A stretch of DNA of 64,000 nt from G965216905 sp965216905 (GCA_965216905.1 OZ244213.1:1054001-1118000), one strand, 5' to 3'; numbered from the stretch's first letter, positions 44,098 to 53,610 are shown. Notes: generated by a model from the letters alone, not told the origin. Numbers and translations: made by a program.

Positions 44098-47000
44098 GTG
44101 ATCGACGTGGAGCGCGACTACCTCGACTTCGACCTCGCCATCGAACAGATCGACGGCGGCAAGTATCGCGCTCGGGTGATCGACTCACCGGCCGGACAGA
44201 CGTCGTCCGAGTTCGAGGTGCCGTTCTCGCCGGAAGGCTTGGAGAACTTCGTCCTCAAGATGGGGCGACCGCGAGCGAGGGTGCGGCGCTTCGGGACACC
44301 GCAAACCGACGAGGCCCAGCGATTCGGAAGCGAGCTGCATGAGGCGCTCTTCTCGGCGGATGTCGAAACCTGCTTTCTCCGGAGCCTGGACGAGGCAACC
44401 CGCCAAGACCGGGGGCTGCGGGTGCGTCTCCGCCTCCACGACGCCCCCGACCTGGGCCCCGTGCCATGGGAGTTCCTCTACAGCCCCAACCTCGGGCGTT
44501 TCCTCACCCTTTCGAACCAGACACCACTCGTTCGATACATCGAGCTCCCCAACCCGGTTCGGCCGCTCGAGGTGGAGCCGCCGCTTCGCATCCTCACCCT
44601 CCTCTCCGATCCGACGGACGCACCCGGACTCGACGTCGCACGTGAGCGCCGCCTGCTCGACGAAGCAACGGCCGACCTGGTGAGGGATGGCGTGGTCGAA
44701 CTGCATGTCCTCGAGGACACGACCATGAGCGCGCTGCAACATGCCCTCAGGCGAGAGGCCTTCCACGTCCTCCATTTCATGGGCCACGGCGGTTTCGACG
44801 AGCGGGTCGGTGATGGCGTCCTCGTCATGGAGGACGATGCCGGTCGTGCCCAACCCGTCACCGGCCACGACCTGGGCATGCTCCTCCACGACAGCCGATC
44901 ACTCCGGCTGGCGGTCTTGAACGCGTGCGAAGGCGCACGGGCGGGCGCAGCGGACCCTTTCGGCGGCGTGGCTCAGAGCCTCATCCGCCAGGGGATCCCG
45001 GCCGTCGTCGCCATGCAGTTCGAAGTCACCGACACGGCCGCCGTCCGGTTCGCACACGAGCTGTATCTCGCCATCGCCGACGGTCTGCCGGTGGATGCCG
45101 CCACCGTCGAAGCACGCAAGGGAGTCTTCGCTGCCAGTGGCGACGTGGAATGGGGGACGCCGGTGCTCTATCTGCGGGCACCGGATGGAGCCATCTTCGA
45201 CATCGCCGCCCGCCCCGCTCGGCCCGATGTCGATCAGCTCCTGGCCGAGGCACATCGGCTGAACGACGCAGGCGACCACGTCGCCGCCATCGGCATCACC
45301 GAGCGTGTGCTGGCGCTCGAACCCGACCACCGGGAGGCCGAAGGGCTCGCCGCCGAAATTCGCAGTGCCCGACGGGTGGACGAACTGTGGGACCGGATCG
45401 GGGCCCTCCCCGAGCGAGACCGCACGACCGCACTTCGATTGCTCGAACAGCTGCTCCTCCTCGACCCCCACCATGCCGGCGCTGCCGAACTCCTGGCACG
45501 CTACTCCAGCGATGCCCCCGATCCGGAAGTCGATGTCGGCGTGGCCCCCGGCGACGACCCGGAGCGCCTGCGCCGCAGGGTGGCGGACCGGGAGTTGGAA
45601 CGCGGCAGAATCGCGCTCGACCGTGGTGAGTTCTCGGAGGCACGAAGAGCGGCGGAAGCGGTGCTCGCCGCGTATCCGGAAGATCCGGAAGCGAAGAGCC
45701 TGCTCGCTCGGATCGCCGCGTCGCAACCTACACCGGTCGAGGCCCCCATCGATGTCGCCGCCGATGTCCCCTCCCCGGCTGGGCCGACGCGACTCGACAC
45801 CACCGAGCTCGCCACGACCGGCGCACTCGGTGCCATCGGCTCTCCCACTGGCCAACTGCCCGGAGAGGACGAGACGCTCATCGATGGGGAGGACGACCGG
45901 ACCGGAATGGCGCCGCCATCCGATCCACCGATCCCGGTTCCCGAGCGGTCCACGCAACCCTTCCCGTTCGATCGGGAACCCGGCGAAGGTCCGCCCGAGG
46001 GTGGCCGAGCCGAGCCGCGAACCGACGTGGTCCGCCGTGGCTCGATGCTGGTTGGTCTCGTTGCGGTGGTCGCGCTGGTGACCGTGCTCCTGTTCGACCG
46101 CGGAGACGATCCGCCTCCGTCCACCCCTCCGCCGGGCACGGCTTCACCTTCGACCTCGGTCGCCAGCACGTCCCCGACGATTCTCCAACTCGACGCTTTC
46201 GACTGGGTTGGGTCGTTCCCGGCCGGCCATCACATCGCGCCGCTTCTCGCCGAAGCCCCCACCATCGACGGACGTGCCCAGGATTGGCCGGGCGGGCCGT
46301 CGTTCGTGTCCGACCAGGTCATCTTTGGATCGGACACCAGCGTGCGGGCTGAGTGGCAACTGGGATGGACCGAGACGGCTCTGTTCGTCTTCGTCGACGT
46401 CACCGACCAGGAGGTGCGGCAACGCCACTCGGGCCAGCCCGCCCAGTTGTTCCGCGGCGACTCTGTGAGCTTCGAGTATTCGCCATCACCGCGGAGACCG
46501 GGCCAATCCAACCCGGTCCGCGACGGCGACCTGCATGTGCTGCTGGGGCCGGCGGATGGAGTCGCCACCGAGTTGGCGGCGGTGAACATCGCTCGGGACG
46601 GTGGCTTCCCGGCCGGTGGGCGAGAGTCGGGCATCACGATCGCCTCTGAGCTGACCGGCTCCGGCTACACCCTGGAGGCGTCGATTCCGTGGGGGATCCT
46701 GCGGCCGGCGCAACCGACGGTGGGCACCGTGGTCGGGATGAACCTCAACGTCAGCGATACGACACCCGACGACCAGCTGGCGATGATGGCCAGCACCAAC
46801 CCCAACCGGACCGCCCAGAACCAGCCGCTGTCCGGAACCTGGTTCCGAACCGTTCTCTGGGACACATCCGGCAGCGATCCGGTTGCCATTCCCGACGTGA
46901 TCGGGCAGCCGATCGCCACCGGCGAGGAGATGCTCGCGGCCGCCGGGTTCGACGTGAGTGTCATCCCGGCATGCTCAAACTCCATGGACGCGGGCTTGAC

Positions 47001-47121
47001 CCGCCAGGTGTTCATCGCCGGGTCCGAGCCCGAGTCGATCGTCGCCGATTTGGGCTATCGAGTCGGAGGATTGCCGCCGTCCACCCACCTGACCATCAAA
47101 GAGTCAACCGGACCCTGCTGA
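44098..47121 (+). CDS. CHAT protease, TPR, transmembrane, CBM9-like and PASTA multidomain protein
   Basis: 1007 residues from GTG 44098 (GTG 44107 possible). Caspase-like CHAT domain at about 80-370: His in VLHFMGHGGF (~229), Cys in LNACEGARAG (~277). TPR-like helices at 380-540 (LLAEAHRLNDAGDHVAAIGI). Low-complexity linker, one membrane helix at ~650-668 (MLVGLVAVVALVTVLLF). Extracellular CBM9-like domain at ~705-920 (APTIDGRAQDWPG) and a C-terminal PASTA-like module (IPDVIGQPIATGEEMLAAAG). The layout suggests that sensing wall sugars or peptides outside controls a protease inside. Both catalytic residues are present. Confidence 0.85.
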   Translation: MIDVERDYLDFDLAIEQIDGGKYRARVIDSPAGQTSSEFEVPFSPEGLENFVLKMGRPRARVRRFGTPQTDEAQRFGSELHEALFSADVETCFLRSLDEATRQDRGLRVRLRLHDAPDLGPVPWEFLYSPNLGRFLTLSNQTPLVRYIELPNPVRPLEVEPPLRILTLLSDPTDAPGLDVARERRLLDEATADLVRDGVVELHVLEDTTMSALQHALRREAFHVLHFMGHGGFDERVGDGVLVMEDDAGRAQPVTGHDLGMLLHDSRSLRLAVLNACEGARAGAADPFGGVAQSLIRQGIPAVVAMQFEVTDTAAVRFAHELYLAIADGLPVDAATVEARKGVFAASGDVEWGTPVLYLRAPDGAIFDIAARPARPDVDQLLAEAHRLNDAGDHVAAIGITERVLALEPDHREAEGLAAEIRSARRVDELWDRIGALPERDRTTALRLLEQLLLLDPHHAGAAELLARYSSDAPDPEVDVGVAPGDDPERLRRRVADRELERGRIALDRGEFSEARRAAEAVLAAYPEDPEAKSLLARIAASQPTPVEAPIDVAADVPSPAGPTRLDTTELATTGALGAIGSPTGQLPGEDETLIDGEDDRTGMAPPSDPPIPVPERSTQPFPFDREPGEGPPEGGRAEPRTDVVRRGSMLVGLVAVVALVTVLLFDRGDDPPPSTPPPGTASPSTSVASTSPTILQLDAFDWVGSFPAGHHIAPLLAEAPTIDGRAQDWPGGPSFVSDQVIFGSDTSVRAEWQLGWTETALFVFVDVTDQEVRQRHSGQPAQLFRGDSVSFEYSPSPRRPGQSNPVRDGDLHVLLGPADGVATELAAVNIARDGGFPAGGRESGITIASELTGSGYTLEASIPWGILRPAQPTVGTVVGMNLNVSDTTPDDQLAMMASTNPNRTAQNQPLSGTWFRTVLWDTSGSDPVAIPDVIGQPIATGEEMLAAAGFDVSVIPACSNSMDAGLTRQVFIAGSEPESIVADLGYRVGGLPPSTHLTIKESTGPC

Positions 47122-47499
47122 CAAGCGTGATCGGACTTCGGCCGGCCACGGTTTCGACGAGCCCGTCGCCGGATCCAACAGCACCGCAACGATCGAACCC
47201 GTGGCGACCTCGCCCACCTCCGCGGCAATCCGGATTTCGTAGGTGATCGAGGAACGCCCGACCTCTGCAACGCACAACGTCACCTGCACCAGATCGTCGA
47301 ACTCCACGGGCCGGACGAAGTCGAACTCGATGTGGACACGTGGAGTCGAACCAAACGACTGCCGGGAGATGTCCAGCCCCCTGAACAGCTCCCGCTCGGC
47401 GGCCTCGGCCATCCGAATGGCGGTCGAGTAGTGCCAGATACCCGCCGCGTCCGTGTCCATCCAGGCGATTCGATATGGGACCGTGATCGATGCACCCAT
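47104..47499 (-). CDS. 4HBT-fold acyl-CoA thioesterase
   Basis: 131 residues from ATG 47499. Hotdog fold with the active-site motif YRIAWMDTDAAGIWHYSTAI (Asp in WxDTDAxGxxHY) and EFDFVRPVEFDDLVQVTLCV. Hydrolyses acyl-CoA esters. The last 18 bases overlap the end of the CHAT gene on the other strand. Ordinary length. Confidence 0.9.
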   Translation of the reverse strand: MGASITVPYRIAWMDTDAAGIWHYSTAIRMAEAAERELFRGLDISRQSFGSTPRVHIEFDFVRPVEFDDLVQVTLCVAEVGRSSITYEIRIAAEVGEVATGSIVAVLLDPATGSSKPWPAEVRSRLSAGSG

Positions 47500-47542
47500 C
47501 GAGGGGCGATTGTGGCAGGCTGCGCCACGCACCGGCATCCGG

Positions 47543-48307
47543 TCACTCGTCGATTGGATCCATGCCCCGGAGCGCCTCGGTGACTCGCCCGGTGTGACGG
47601 GCGATGATCGCTCCGCGGAGTCCGTCCGCCGCAAAGACGCCGAAACCGACTGCGATCAGGATCGCCGCCACCACCTCCAGCACCTCCTCGCCTTGGGCGC
47701 CGATGGCGTCCAGCACCGCCGCGACGCCGAACACGCCGGCGGCCGCGATCCACATCCACAGTGCCGGCTTCGACCATCGCAACAGCCGGACGTGCCAGAG
47801 GAGAAAGGCCGCAGCCAGCACCGCGTACGCAATGATCACGGCATCGTCGGGCCGGTCGATCCCGGGTATTCGAGTGAGCCACTGCAAGTTGTGCCCGATC
47901 GACTCGTGAATCCCCATGAGCTCGTCGGCGGCCAGGTAGATGGCTCCGCCCGCCACGAGCGCATGGAAGCGCCGCTCGGCACGAGAGCCGCTTCCGGTCA
48001 TCTGATACACCAGCCACGCCAGCGTGGCCATCCCGGCCACGGCCGTGAGCATGCCGGAGATGACGACGTCGGAGCTCGGCCGCACCTCCGGCTCCAGGTA
48101 GAGGGGCACGCCCAGCACCTCGACCTGGTAGATCTTTCCTTCGGTGTACGAGAGCAATTGACCCTCGGCGAGCACCTCGAAGGAACGGACCGCAGCCCCG
48201 GCCAGCAAAGCCAGCAAGACGACGACACCGGCGGCCACGAGCACCAGCCGCACCGGGAACCCGCGGGGCGCGAGATCCTGGTGCTGTTCGCTCGGTTGCT
48301 CCGACAC
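47543..48307 (-). CDS. multi-spanning membrane protein of unknown function
   Basis: 254 residues from GTG 48307, chosen for its GGGAGG ribosome site. About six membrane helices. A conserved-looking loop, ADELMGIHESIGHNLQW, has two His and two Glu and could bind metal or heme. The N-terminal part has an extracytoplasmic stretch (GKIYQVEVLGVPLYLEPEVR). I do not recognise a named family. Confidence 0.65.
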   Translation of the reverse strand: MSEQPSEQHQDLAPRGFPVRLVLVAAGVVVLLALLAGAAVRSFEVLAEGQLLSYTEGKIYQVEVLGVPLYLEPEVRPSSDVVISGMLTAVAGMATLAWLVYQMTGSGSRAERRFHALVAGGAIYLAADELMGIHESIGHNLQWLTRIPGIDRPDDAVIIAYAVLAAAFLLWHVRLLRWSKPALWMWIAAAGVFGVAAVLDAIGAQGEEVLEVVAAILIAVGFGVFAADGLRGAIIARHTGRVTEALRGMDPIDE

Positions 48308-48415
48308 GTGCGCCTCCCTCGGCAGTTTCGGCAGTGACCGTACCGCCATTGTGACATCGTGAACCCAGGGAGTGGCGGCCGAACCTCTCCCCGACCGAAT
48401 CATCCGGCCGGCCGA

Positions 48416-49804
48416 CTACCCGTCGGAGATCTCTACGCCCAACTGCTCGACGAGGTTCTGGAACAACGCTTCCGCTTCGGCTCGAAGGGTCCGATCTTCG
48501 ATCGCATGAATCTCGTCGCGGAGCTGTTCCAACTCGTCCACGACATTCTGAGAGCCACCCTCGATGAGCGTGTCGATCCGGTCCTGGATCGCCCGGCTGA
48601 TCTTCGGTTTCAAGTCGGGTGGACGGATCGAATCGATGAATGAATCGAGACGGTCGGCTGCGGCCGCCAGCAGCCCGGAGTCCGCGCCTGACTCCGTGGT
48701 TTCGCTGGAAGGCGTGGCATCGGTCGTCGGGGTGTCGTCGACGGTCGCCTGCACCGCCGAAGGTGGCGGTGTGGTGCCGTCGGAGTCGGCCGCGGCCGGC
48801 CGAGCGGTGCGATCGCCGTCGAGAAGGCCCATCGCGAAAACCAGGATCGCCAGCACGACACCGACCACGGCCAACCGAAACAACCGAGCGCGGGCCCGGC
48901 GACGGTCCAGGTGGGAACGAGGGTCGGAGTGCGCCGAACGAGTACTCGAAGGGGGTTCCGTTGGAGGAGGGGCCGGCGGAGGAACCGGGTGGGCGTCGAC
49001 CGGCATCGGAACCGTCTGTGAGGGGGGCGGCGCCATCGGCGGAGTGATCGGAGTCACCGGCCGGGTGGCGGCGGAACTCACACGCGGCAGCGTGGCCGCC
49101 AACTGTGGGGCCGACGGCCGGGTGGCCGGATCGGAGGAAAGGGCCCGATCCAGCACATCGCCGATCGCCGGCTCTCCCGGCGGCAACGATTCGTCGGCGT
49201 CGGGTCGAAGCCCGGTGAGCAACTCCCCCATCGTCACGGCCAGTGCGAAGACGTCGGACGCCGGCGATCGCGGTTGGCCCGAGACCACCTCCGGCGCGGC
49301 GTAGCCCGGGGTGGCGAGCAGCAGATCCGGCTCGAGTCCCTCGCCTCCCGCGGCCGTGGCGACGCCGAAGTCGACCAGCAACGGGCCGCGAGCCGACATG
49401 ATGATGTTCCCCGGCTTCACGTCGCCGTGGACGGTGCCGGCCGCGTGGAGCGTCGCCAGCGCCGAGGCGATCTGACCTCCGAGCTCGAACACCTCGGCGC
49501 GGGGCACCGCTCGCATGGTCGACGCCAGCGTGGGGCCCTCCACGTACTCCATCACCAGATAGGGGCCGAGTTCGTCCTCTCCGGCGTCGAACACGGTCAC
49601 GAGGTGCGGGTGGGTGTGGCGAGCCGAGAGCTGCGCCTCACGGCGAAACCGGGCGGCCACCGACGGAACCGCCAGGTCGGAGCGGGGACGCTTCAAGGCG
49701 ACGTCGCGCCCCAGCCGGACGTCCCGGGCGCGCCAGACGGTCGCCATCCCTCCGCCGGCGATGCGGGGTCCGATTTCGTATCGGCCGTCGACCAGATCGG
49801 TCAC
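48416..49804 (-). CDS. membrane Ser/Thr protein kinase (PknB-like)
   Basis: 462 residues. Kinase domain at 1-245: glycine loop IAGGGMATVWRARD, Lys in VALKRP, catalytic loop TVHGDVKPGNIIM (Gly replaces Arg of HRD), DFG in LLVDFGVATA and APE in GYAAPEVV. Pro-rich linker, one membrane helix at about 312-332 (RLAVVGVVLAILVFAMGLL), then an extracellular coiled-coil tail with no PASTA units. The Gly at the HRD Arg position is common in actinobacterial kinases. It may signal with the nearby CHAT-PASTA protein; this is inference. Confidence 0.9.
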   Translation of the reverse strand: MTDLVDGRYEIGPRIAGGGMATVWRARDVRLGRDVALKRPRSDLAVPSVAARFRREAQLSARHTHPHLVTVFDAGEDELGPYLVMEYVEGPTLASTMRAVPRAEVFELGGQIASALATLHAAGTVHGDVKPGNIIMSARGPLLVDFGVATAAGGEGLEPDLLLATPGYAAPEVVSGQPRSPASDVFALAVTMGELLTGLRPDADESLPPGEPAIGDVLDRALSSDPATRPSAPQLAATLPRVSSAATRPVTPITPPMAPPPSQTVPMPVDAHPVPPPAPPPTEPPSSTRSAHSDPRSHLDRRRARARLFRLAVVGVVLAILVFAMGLLDGDRTARPAAADSDGTTPPPSAVQATVDDTPTTDATPSSETTESGADSGLLAAAADRLDSFIDSIRPPDLKPKISRAIQDRIDTLIEGGSQNVVDELEQLRDEIHAIEDRTLRAEAEALFQNLVEQLGVEISDG

Positions 49805-49904
49805 TGACGCTCCGGAGTTGCGAAGCCATCAGGATGGCAGGATCAATGCCCAATCTCGCCGCCGAATCTGGCACCCGGCCGATATGGTTGGGCGGGAGAG
49901 GGTC

Positions 49905-50093
49905 GTGAAGTCGAGGAGGAACCAGGTGACGCTGGCGATCATGGGAGGGGCATACCTGATGGGGTCGATCTTCTACCGCTCGGCCCTCGACGACGGTCGA
50001 AGCCAGCTCCGGTCCGAGGTCAACGGCCTGGTAGCCGTGTGGGTGTGGCTGTCGTGGGTCGCCGCCTCGGCCGTCCTGGTCGCCACCTTCTGA
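49905..50093 (+). CDS. small membrane protein
   Basis: 62 residues from GTG 49905 (GTG 49926 has the better-spaced GAGGAGG). Two predicted membrane helices (TLAIMGGAYLMGSIFY and VAVWVWLSWVAASAVLVATF) joined by a short polar loop. No family recognised. It stops directly against the end of the convergent Pol IV gene. Confidence 0.5.
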   Translation: MKSRRNQVTLAIMGGAYLMGSIFYRSALDDGRSQLRSEVNGLVAVWVWLSWVAASAVLVATF

Positions 50094-51341
50094 TCAATCC
50101 TTCTCGGCCAGCCTCCGGAACTCCTCGGGAGCGTTCCGATCGGTTCGTCCGACCAAGCCCGCCCGAGTGACGGCACCGTCACCAAAGCGCTCGCGAATCG
50201 CATCGAGTTGCCCGTCCACCGCGGCACCCCGGTCGGCCATCTCCGAACCTGCTCGCTCCACGGCCGCCTGGTCGTCTTCGAGTGACAGCTCCAGCTGAAC
50301 GGCACCCACCTCCGTCAACCCCGACACCGAGATACCGATCAGCGTCAACGGTTCGCTCTCGCCGGAGGCCGCCGCCTCGACCAGCCGGCGCGCCACCCGC
50401 CGGACCGCTTCCGTCGTGGATGTGGGATGGTCGAGCGTCTCCGACCGGCTGACGACCCGCGGCCCTGGGAAGCGAACCCTCACCGAAATCGTCCTCCCCA
50501 CCCTCCCCTTCGCCCGCATCCGGCGGCAGATCCGGTTGGACAAACCGAGCACCACGCGGTCGATCTCCTCGCCGGCGGTGATCCCTCGCCCGAGGGCCTG
50601 CTGTGAGCCGACCGACTTGGCGCGGGGTGTGCGCCGAACCGGGCGCGGGTCGCGGTTGTCGGCCAGCGCCCGCAGGTGAGCGGTCGAACCCCGTCCCAAG
50701 CGACGGTCGAGCGCTTCCGGCCGAGCGTCGGCGAGCTCACCCACCGTTTCGATCCCCATGCTCTCGAGGCGCGCGGCCGTGGCCGGTCCTACCCCCCACA
50801 GGTACCGGACGGACAGTGGATGGAGGAACTCGATCTCCTGTCCTTGGGGGACCACCAGCATTCCGTCGGGCTTGGCGACTTGCGATGCGACCTTCGCCAG
50901 GAACTTGGTGGTGGCGACCCCGATCGAGACCGGAAGCCCCACCTCGCTGCGCACCGTCCGCCTGATCTCCTCGGCGATTTCGGCGGGCGAACCGAACAGG
51001 TGCACACTTCCCGCCACCTCGAGAAAGGCCTCGTCCACCGAGATCTGTTCGATGCTCGGCGTGAAGCGCTCGAAGACCGTCATGACCTGGTCGGAGAACT
51101 CCAGGTACCGCCCGAAGGACCCGGAGACGACCCGCAGCGGTGGACACAACCGTCGCGCCTTGGAGGTCGGCATCGCCGAACGCACTCCGAACGCCCGCGC
51201 TTCGTAACTCGCCGCCAGCACCACCCCCTCCCCGACGGCCATCGGGACACCTCGCAGCGCAGGGTCGAGCAGTTGCTCGACGGATGCGTAGAACGCATCC
51301 AGATCGGCATGCAGAATCGTCGCACCATCCACCACGCTCAC
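50094..51341 (-). CDS. dinB: DNA polymerase IV (Y family)
   Basis: 415 residues from GTG 51341. Palm carboxylates in ILHADLDAFYASVEQLLDP and QISVDEAFLEVAG; steric-gate Phe/Tyr in DAFYAS. Thumb and HhH region YLWGVGPATAARLESMGIET, and little-finger domain KSVGSQQALGRGITAGEEID. Error-prone lesion bypass. The C-terminus shows no clear clamp-binding motif of the usual QLxLF type (QLELSLEDD is the closest, at about 350). Confidence 0.95.
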   Translation of the reverse strand: MSVVDGATILHADLDAFYASVEQLLDPALRGVPMAVGEGVVLAASYEARAFGVRSAMPTSKARRLCPPLRVVSGSFGRYLEFSDQVMTVFERFTPSIEQISVDEAFLEVAGSVHLFGSPAEIAEEIRRTVRSEVGLPVSIGVATTKFLAKVASQVAKPDGMLVVPQGQEIEFLHPLSVRYLWGVGPATAARLESMGIETVGELADARPEALDRRLGRGSTAHLRALADNRDPRPVRRTPRAKSVGSQQALGRGITAGEEIDRVVLGLSNRICRRMRAKGRVGRTISVRVRFPGPRVVSRSETLDHPTSTTEAVRRVARRLVEAAASGESEPLTLIGISVSGLTEVGAVQLELSLEDDQAAVERAGSEMADRGAAVDGQLDAIRERFGDGAVTRAGLVGRTDRNAPEEFRRLAEKD

Positions 51342-51416
51342 CTCCCCATCATGCCGCCTCCCTCTGACAAGAACCCAGCACGAGACCTGTGACGCCGGTG
51401 GAGCGCTCAGCCCCCC

Positions 51417-51465
51417 TTTTTATGACCCGATCGGTACGAAAAACGTACCGATCGGGTCATAAAAA
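51417..51465. repeat. perfect 22-bp inverted repeat between divergent genes
   Basis: TTTTTATGACCCGATCGGTA plus CG, a loop of five A, then the exact complement. T-rich outer ends pair with A-rich ones, so on both strands the stem is preceded by T and followed by A. That is the opposite polarity to an intrinsic terminator. It lies between dinB and the SDR remnant, which diverge. Confidence 0.85.
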
Positions 51466-51561
51466 ACCGTGGTCGGGTACGGATCGGCGTCGGCGGGCGC
51501 TCGCGTCTGACGACGCACTCGCTGGTCGACCATGATGAACGACGCAGGGAGGCATCGACCC

Positions 51562-52180
51562 ATGGCCCAGATCGCCAACCGAATGGGGATGACGGCGCCC
51601 CGCCGGGTCCTGCTCACCGGGGCAGCCGGACTGATGGGCACGGCGCTTCGCACGTCGGTGCCTCGCGATTCGGAGGTCGTCGGGCTGGTCCACCGGCGTC
51701 CGATTCCGGACCGGCACGTCACCGGCGATCTGACCTCTTTGCAAGGAGCCCTCGCAGCGGTCGAGAGGGCCGCACCCGACGTCGTCATCCACGCGGCCTA
51801 TCGAAAGTCGGCCACCGGCATCGTCGACGCGACGTCCCACCAGTCGCGACGTTCGGACACTGCTGGCCGCTGCGCGAGACGAAGCCGACCCGCAATGGTT
51901 CGACGACGAGTGGCGTCCGCCTGCCTGGGCGGCGGAACTTGCCAGCGCTACGTGGACCATGGCCGCGCTCGACGACTGGCCACCAATCCTCCACCTCCCC
52001 GGGCCGGAAGTGCTGTCCCGGTGGGAGTTGGCCCGCCGGCTCGCTGCCCGCCTCGGCCTCGACGAGGGCACGTTCGGTGCGCCCGGCCCCCGGCCGGAGT
52101 CCCGGGACGCACCCCGCAGCCTCTCCCTCGACTTCGGCCTGGCCCGACGCACGATCGGCTGGAGGCCGTCGCCCATCTGA
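51562..52180 (+). pseudogene. SDR/NAD-dependent epimerase with central deletion
   Basis: Starts near ATG 51562 (AGGGAGG upstream) with the Rossmann motif RRVLLTGAAGLMGTAL and a first helix. It continues to VVIHAAYRKSATGIVDAT, then changes frame near 51845 to DVRTLLAAARDEADPQWFDD and ends LARRTIGWRPSPI at 52180. The central 80-100 residues with the YxxxK catalytic pair are missing. The remaining C-terminus (ILHLPGPEVLSRWELARRL) is typical of RmlD-like reductases. Inactive relic. Confidence 0.65.
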
Positions 52181-52239
52181 CCACACCACTCCCGACGGAC
52201 TGCCATTTGCGGCATCCGTCGAGGCACTTCGTCGAACGC

Positions 52240-52647
52240 TCAGCCGTCTTCGGGGTACTCGACCAGTCCGTCCGGGCGCTGGTGGTAGTCACCCGCCTCG
52301 CTGACCCACCACGCCTCGGCGGTCTCCAACCCGGTCGGCTGTCGGAGCGTGCCGGCCATGATGCTGATGCGGTTCGGTTCGGCGGCCGTACGGAAGAACA
52401 GCGACGACCCGCATCGACCACAGAACCCGTAGAAGACCCCAGTTGCCGGCTCATACCACTCCAGGGTGGAGTCCTCGGTCAGGCGGCAGCCATCGACCGC
52501 GGTGGCGGTCGCAGCAACGTGATGACCCGAGAACGGACGACAGCGATGACAATGGCAGTTGATCACCGGCCGCAGCGGCCGATCGATCTCGAATTGGACT
52601 CCGCCGCACATGCAACGTCCCGACGCACGATCCGACACCACCGACAC
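52240..52647 (-). CDS. GFA-family (Mss4-like) protein
   Basis: 135 residues from GTG 52647. Zinc-binding pattern of the glutathione-dependent formaldehyde-activating family: RCMCGGVQFEI, NCHCHRCRPFSG and YGFCGRCGSSLFFR. The substrate is usually unproven in such proteins. Divergent from the heliorhodopsin gene with 50 bp between the starts. Confidence 0.9.
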   Translation of the reverse strand: MSVVSDRASGRCMCGGVQFEIDRPLRPVINCHCHRCRPFSGHHVAATATAVDGCRLTEDSTLEWYEPATGVFYGFCGRCGSSLFFRTAAEPNRISIMAGTLRQPTGLETAEAWWVSEAGDYHQRPDGLVEYPEDG

Positions 52648-52697
52648 GCTATCGCCCAGGTGCGTCCGAACACGTCTTCCGTGACGTAGACATAGCG

Positions 52698-53456
52698 ATG
52701 ATCGACATATCCACTTCCGATGCTCGCCGCCTCCGGCGGTTCAACGTGGTCATGGGCGTCCTCCACGCCGTCCAGGCCGCCGCCGTGCTGGCGCTCGCCA
52801 ACTCGTTCACCCTGCCGATCACGGCCACATTCCTCGAGGGCCCACCCGGATCCCCGGCAAGTGCGCCGACCACCCTGGCCGATCTCTCGATCGCTTGGGG
52901 TGTGGCGGTCTTCCTGATCCTCTCGTCGATATTCCACTTCGTGGTCGCCGCGCCCGGATTGTTCGAGCGCTACCGAACACAGCTCGGCAAGGGTGAGAAC
53001 CAGTTCCGCTGGATCGAGTATTCGCTGTCCGCATCGGTGATGATCGTCCTCATCGCCATGCTGACCGGCATCTCCGATATCACTGCGTTGATCGCCCTAT
53101 TCGCGGTAAATGCCGGGATGATCTTCTTCGGAGCCGTTCAGGAGCGGTACGAGGAGCCGGGTGGTTCGCTGTGGCCGTTCTGGCTGGGTTCGATCCTCGG
53201 CATCGTCCCTTGGATCGCCATCGGGATCTACCTGGTGTCCCCCGGTACGGAGGCCGAGCCACCCGGGTTCGTGTACGGGATCTTCTTCTCGCTGTTCGTC
53301 TTCTTCAACACGTTCGCGGTCACGCAGTGGCTCCAGTACCGCCAGGTCGGCCGGTGGAGCAACTATCTGACGGGTGAACGCACCTACATCGTCTTGAGCC
53401 TGCTGGCGAAGTCGGCGCTGGCGTGGCAGGTGTTCGGAGGCACGCTGGCCACCTGA
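52698..53456 (+). CDS. heliorhodopsin
   Basis: 252 residues, seven membrane helices. Retinal Schiff-base Lys at 238 in LSLLAKSALAWQVF; counterion Glu at 107 in FRWIEYSLSASVM; His 23 and His 80 at the positions known in heliorhodopsins. NTFAVTQWLQYRQVGRW is the family's conserved helix-6 region. Heliorhodopsins sit inverted in the membrane (N-terminus inside) and have slow photocycles; signalling or regulation of a partner is proposed. No carotenoid or retinal gene is adjacent. The divergent neighbour is a GFA protein. Confidence 0.93.
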   Translation: MIDISTSDARRLRRFNVVMGVLHAVQAAAVLALANSFTLPITATFLEGPPGSPASAPTTLADLSIAWGVAVFLILSSIFHFVVAAPGLFERYRTQLGKGENQFRWIEYSLSASVMIVLIAMLTGISDITALIALFAVNAGMIFFGAVQERYEEPGGSLWPFWLGSILGIVPWIAIGIYLVSPGTEAEPPGFVYGIFFSLFVFFNTFAVTQWLQYRQVGRWSNYLTGERTYIVLSLLAKSALAWQVFGGTLAT

Positions 53457-53542
53457 CGGAAGGCGTCGTCGTGATGGGCACCGCCGGGCAGTCTGTGCCC
53501 CGCCGGACGGCGGGCCACGCGCCGCCCGGTAACTCCTCCCGA

Positions 53543-53595
53543 CCGTTCTCGCGACCTAGCCGGGGTCGTTTCGGTACCGCTGAGGTGATAAAAAG
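53543..53595. repeat. ~50-bp direct repeat, left copy
   Basis: CCGTTCTCGCGACC, then AGCCGGG, TTTCGGTACCGCTGAGG and TGATAA in the same order and orientation as at 56120-56171, with one insertion and a few substitutions. The two copies bracket the SGNH-MBOAT operon. Confidence 0.75.
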
Positions 53596-53610
53596 GCTGC
53601 CGGTCCGAAA

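Noticed and set aside
51417..51465. Intrinsic terminator
   Set aside because: The A-run follows the stem on both strands where a T-run is needed, and no gene ends here.
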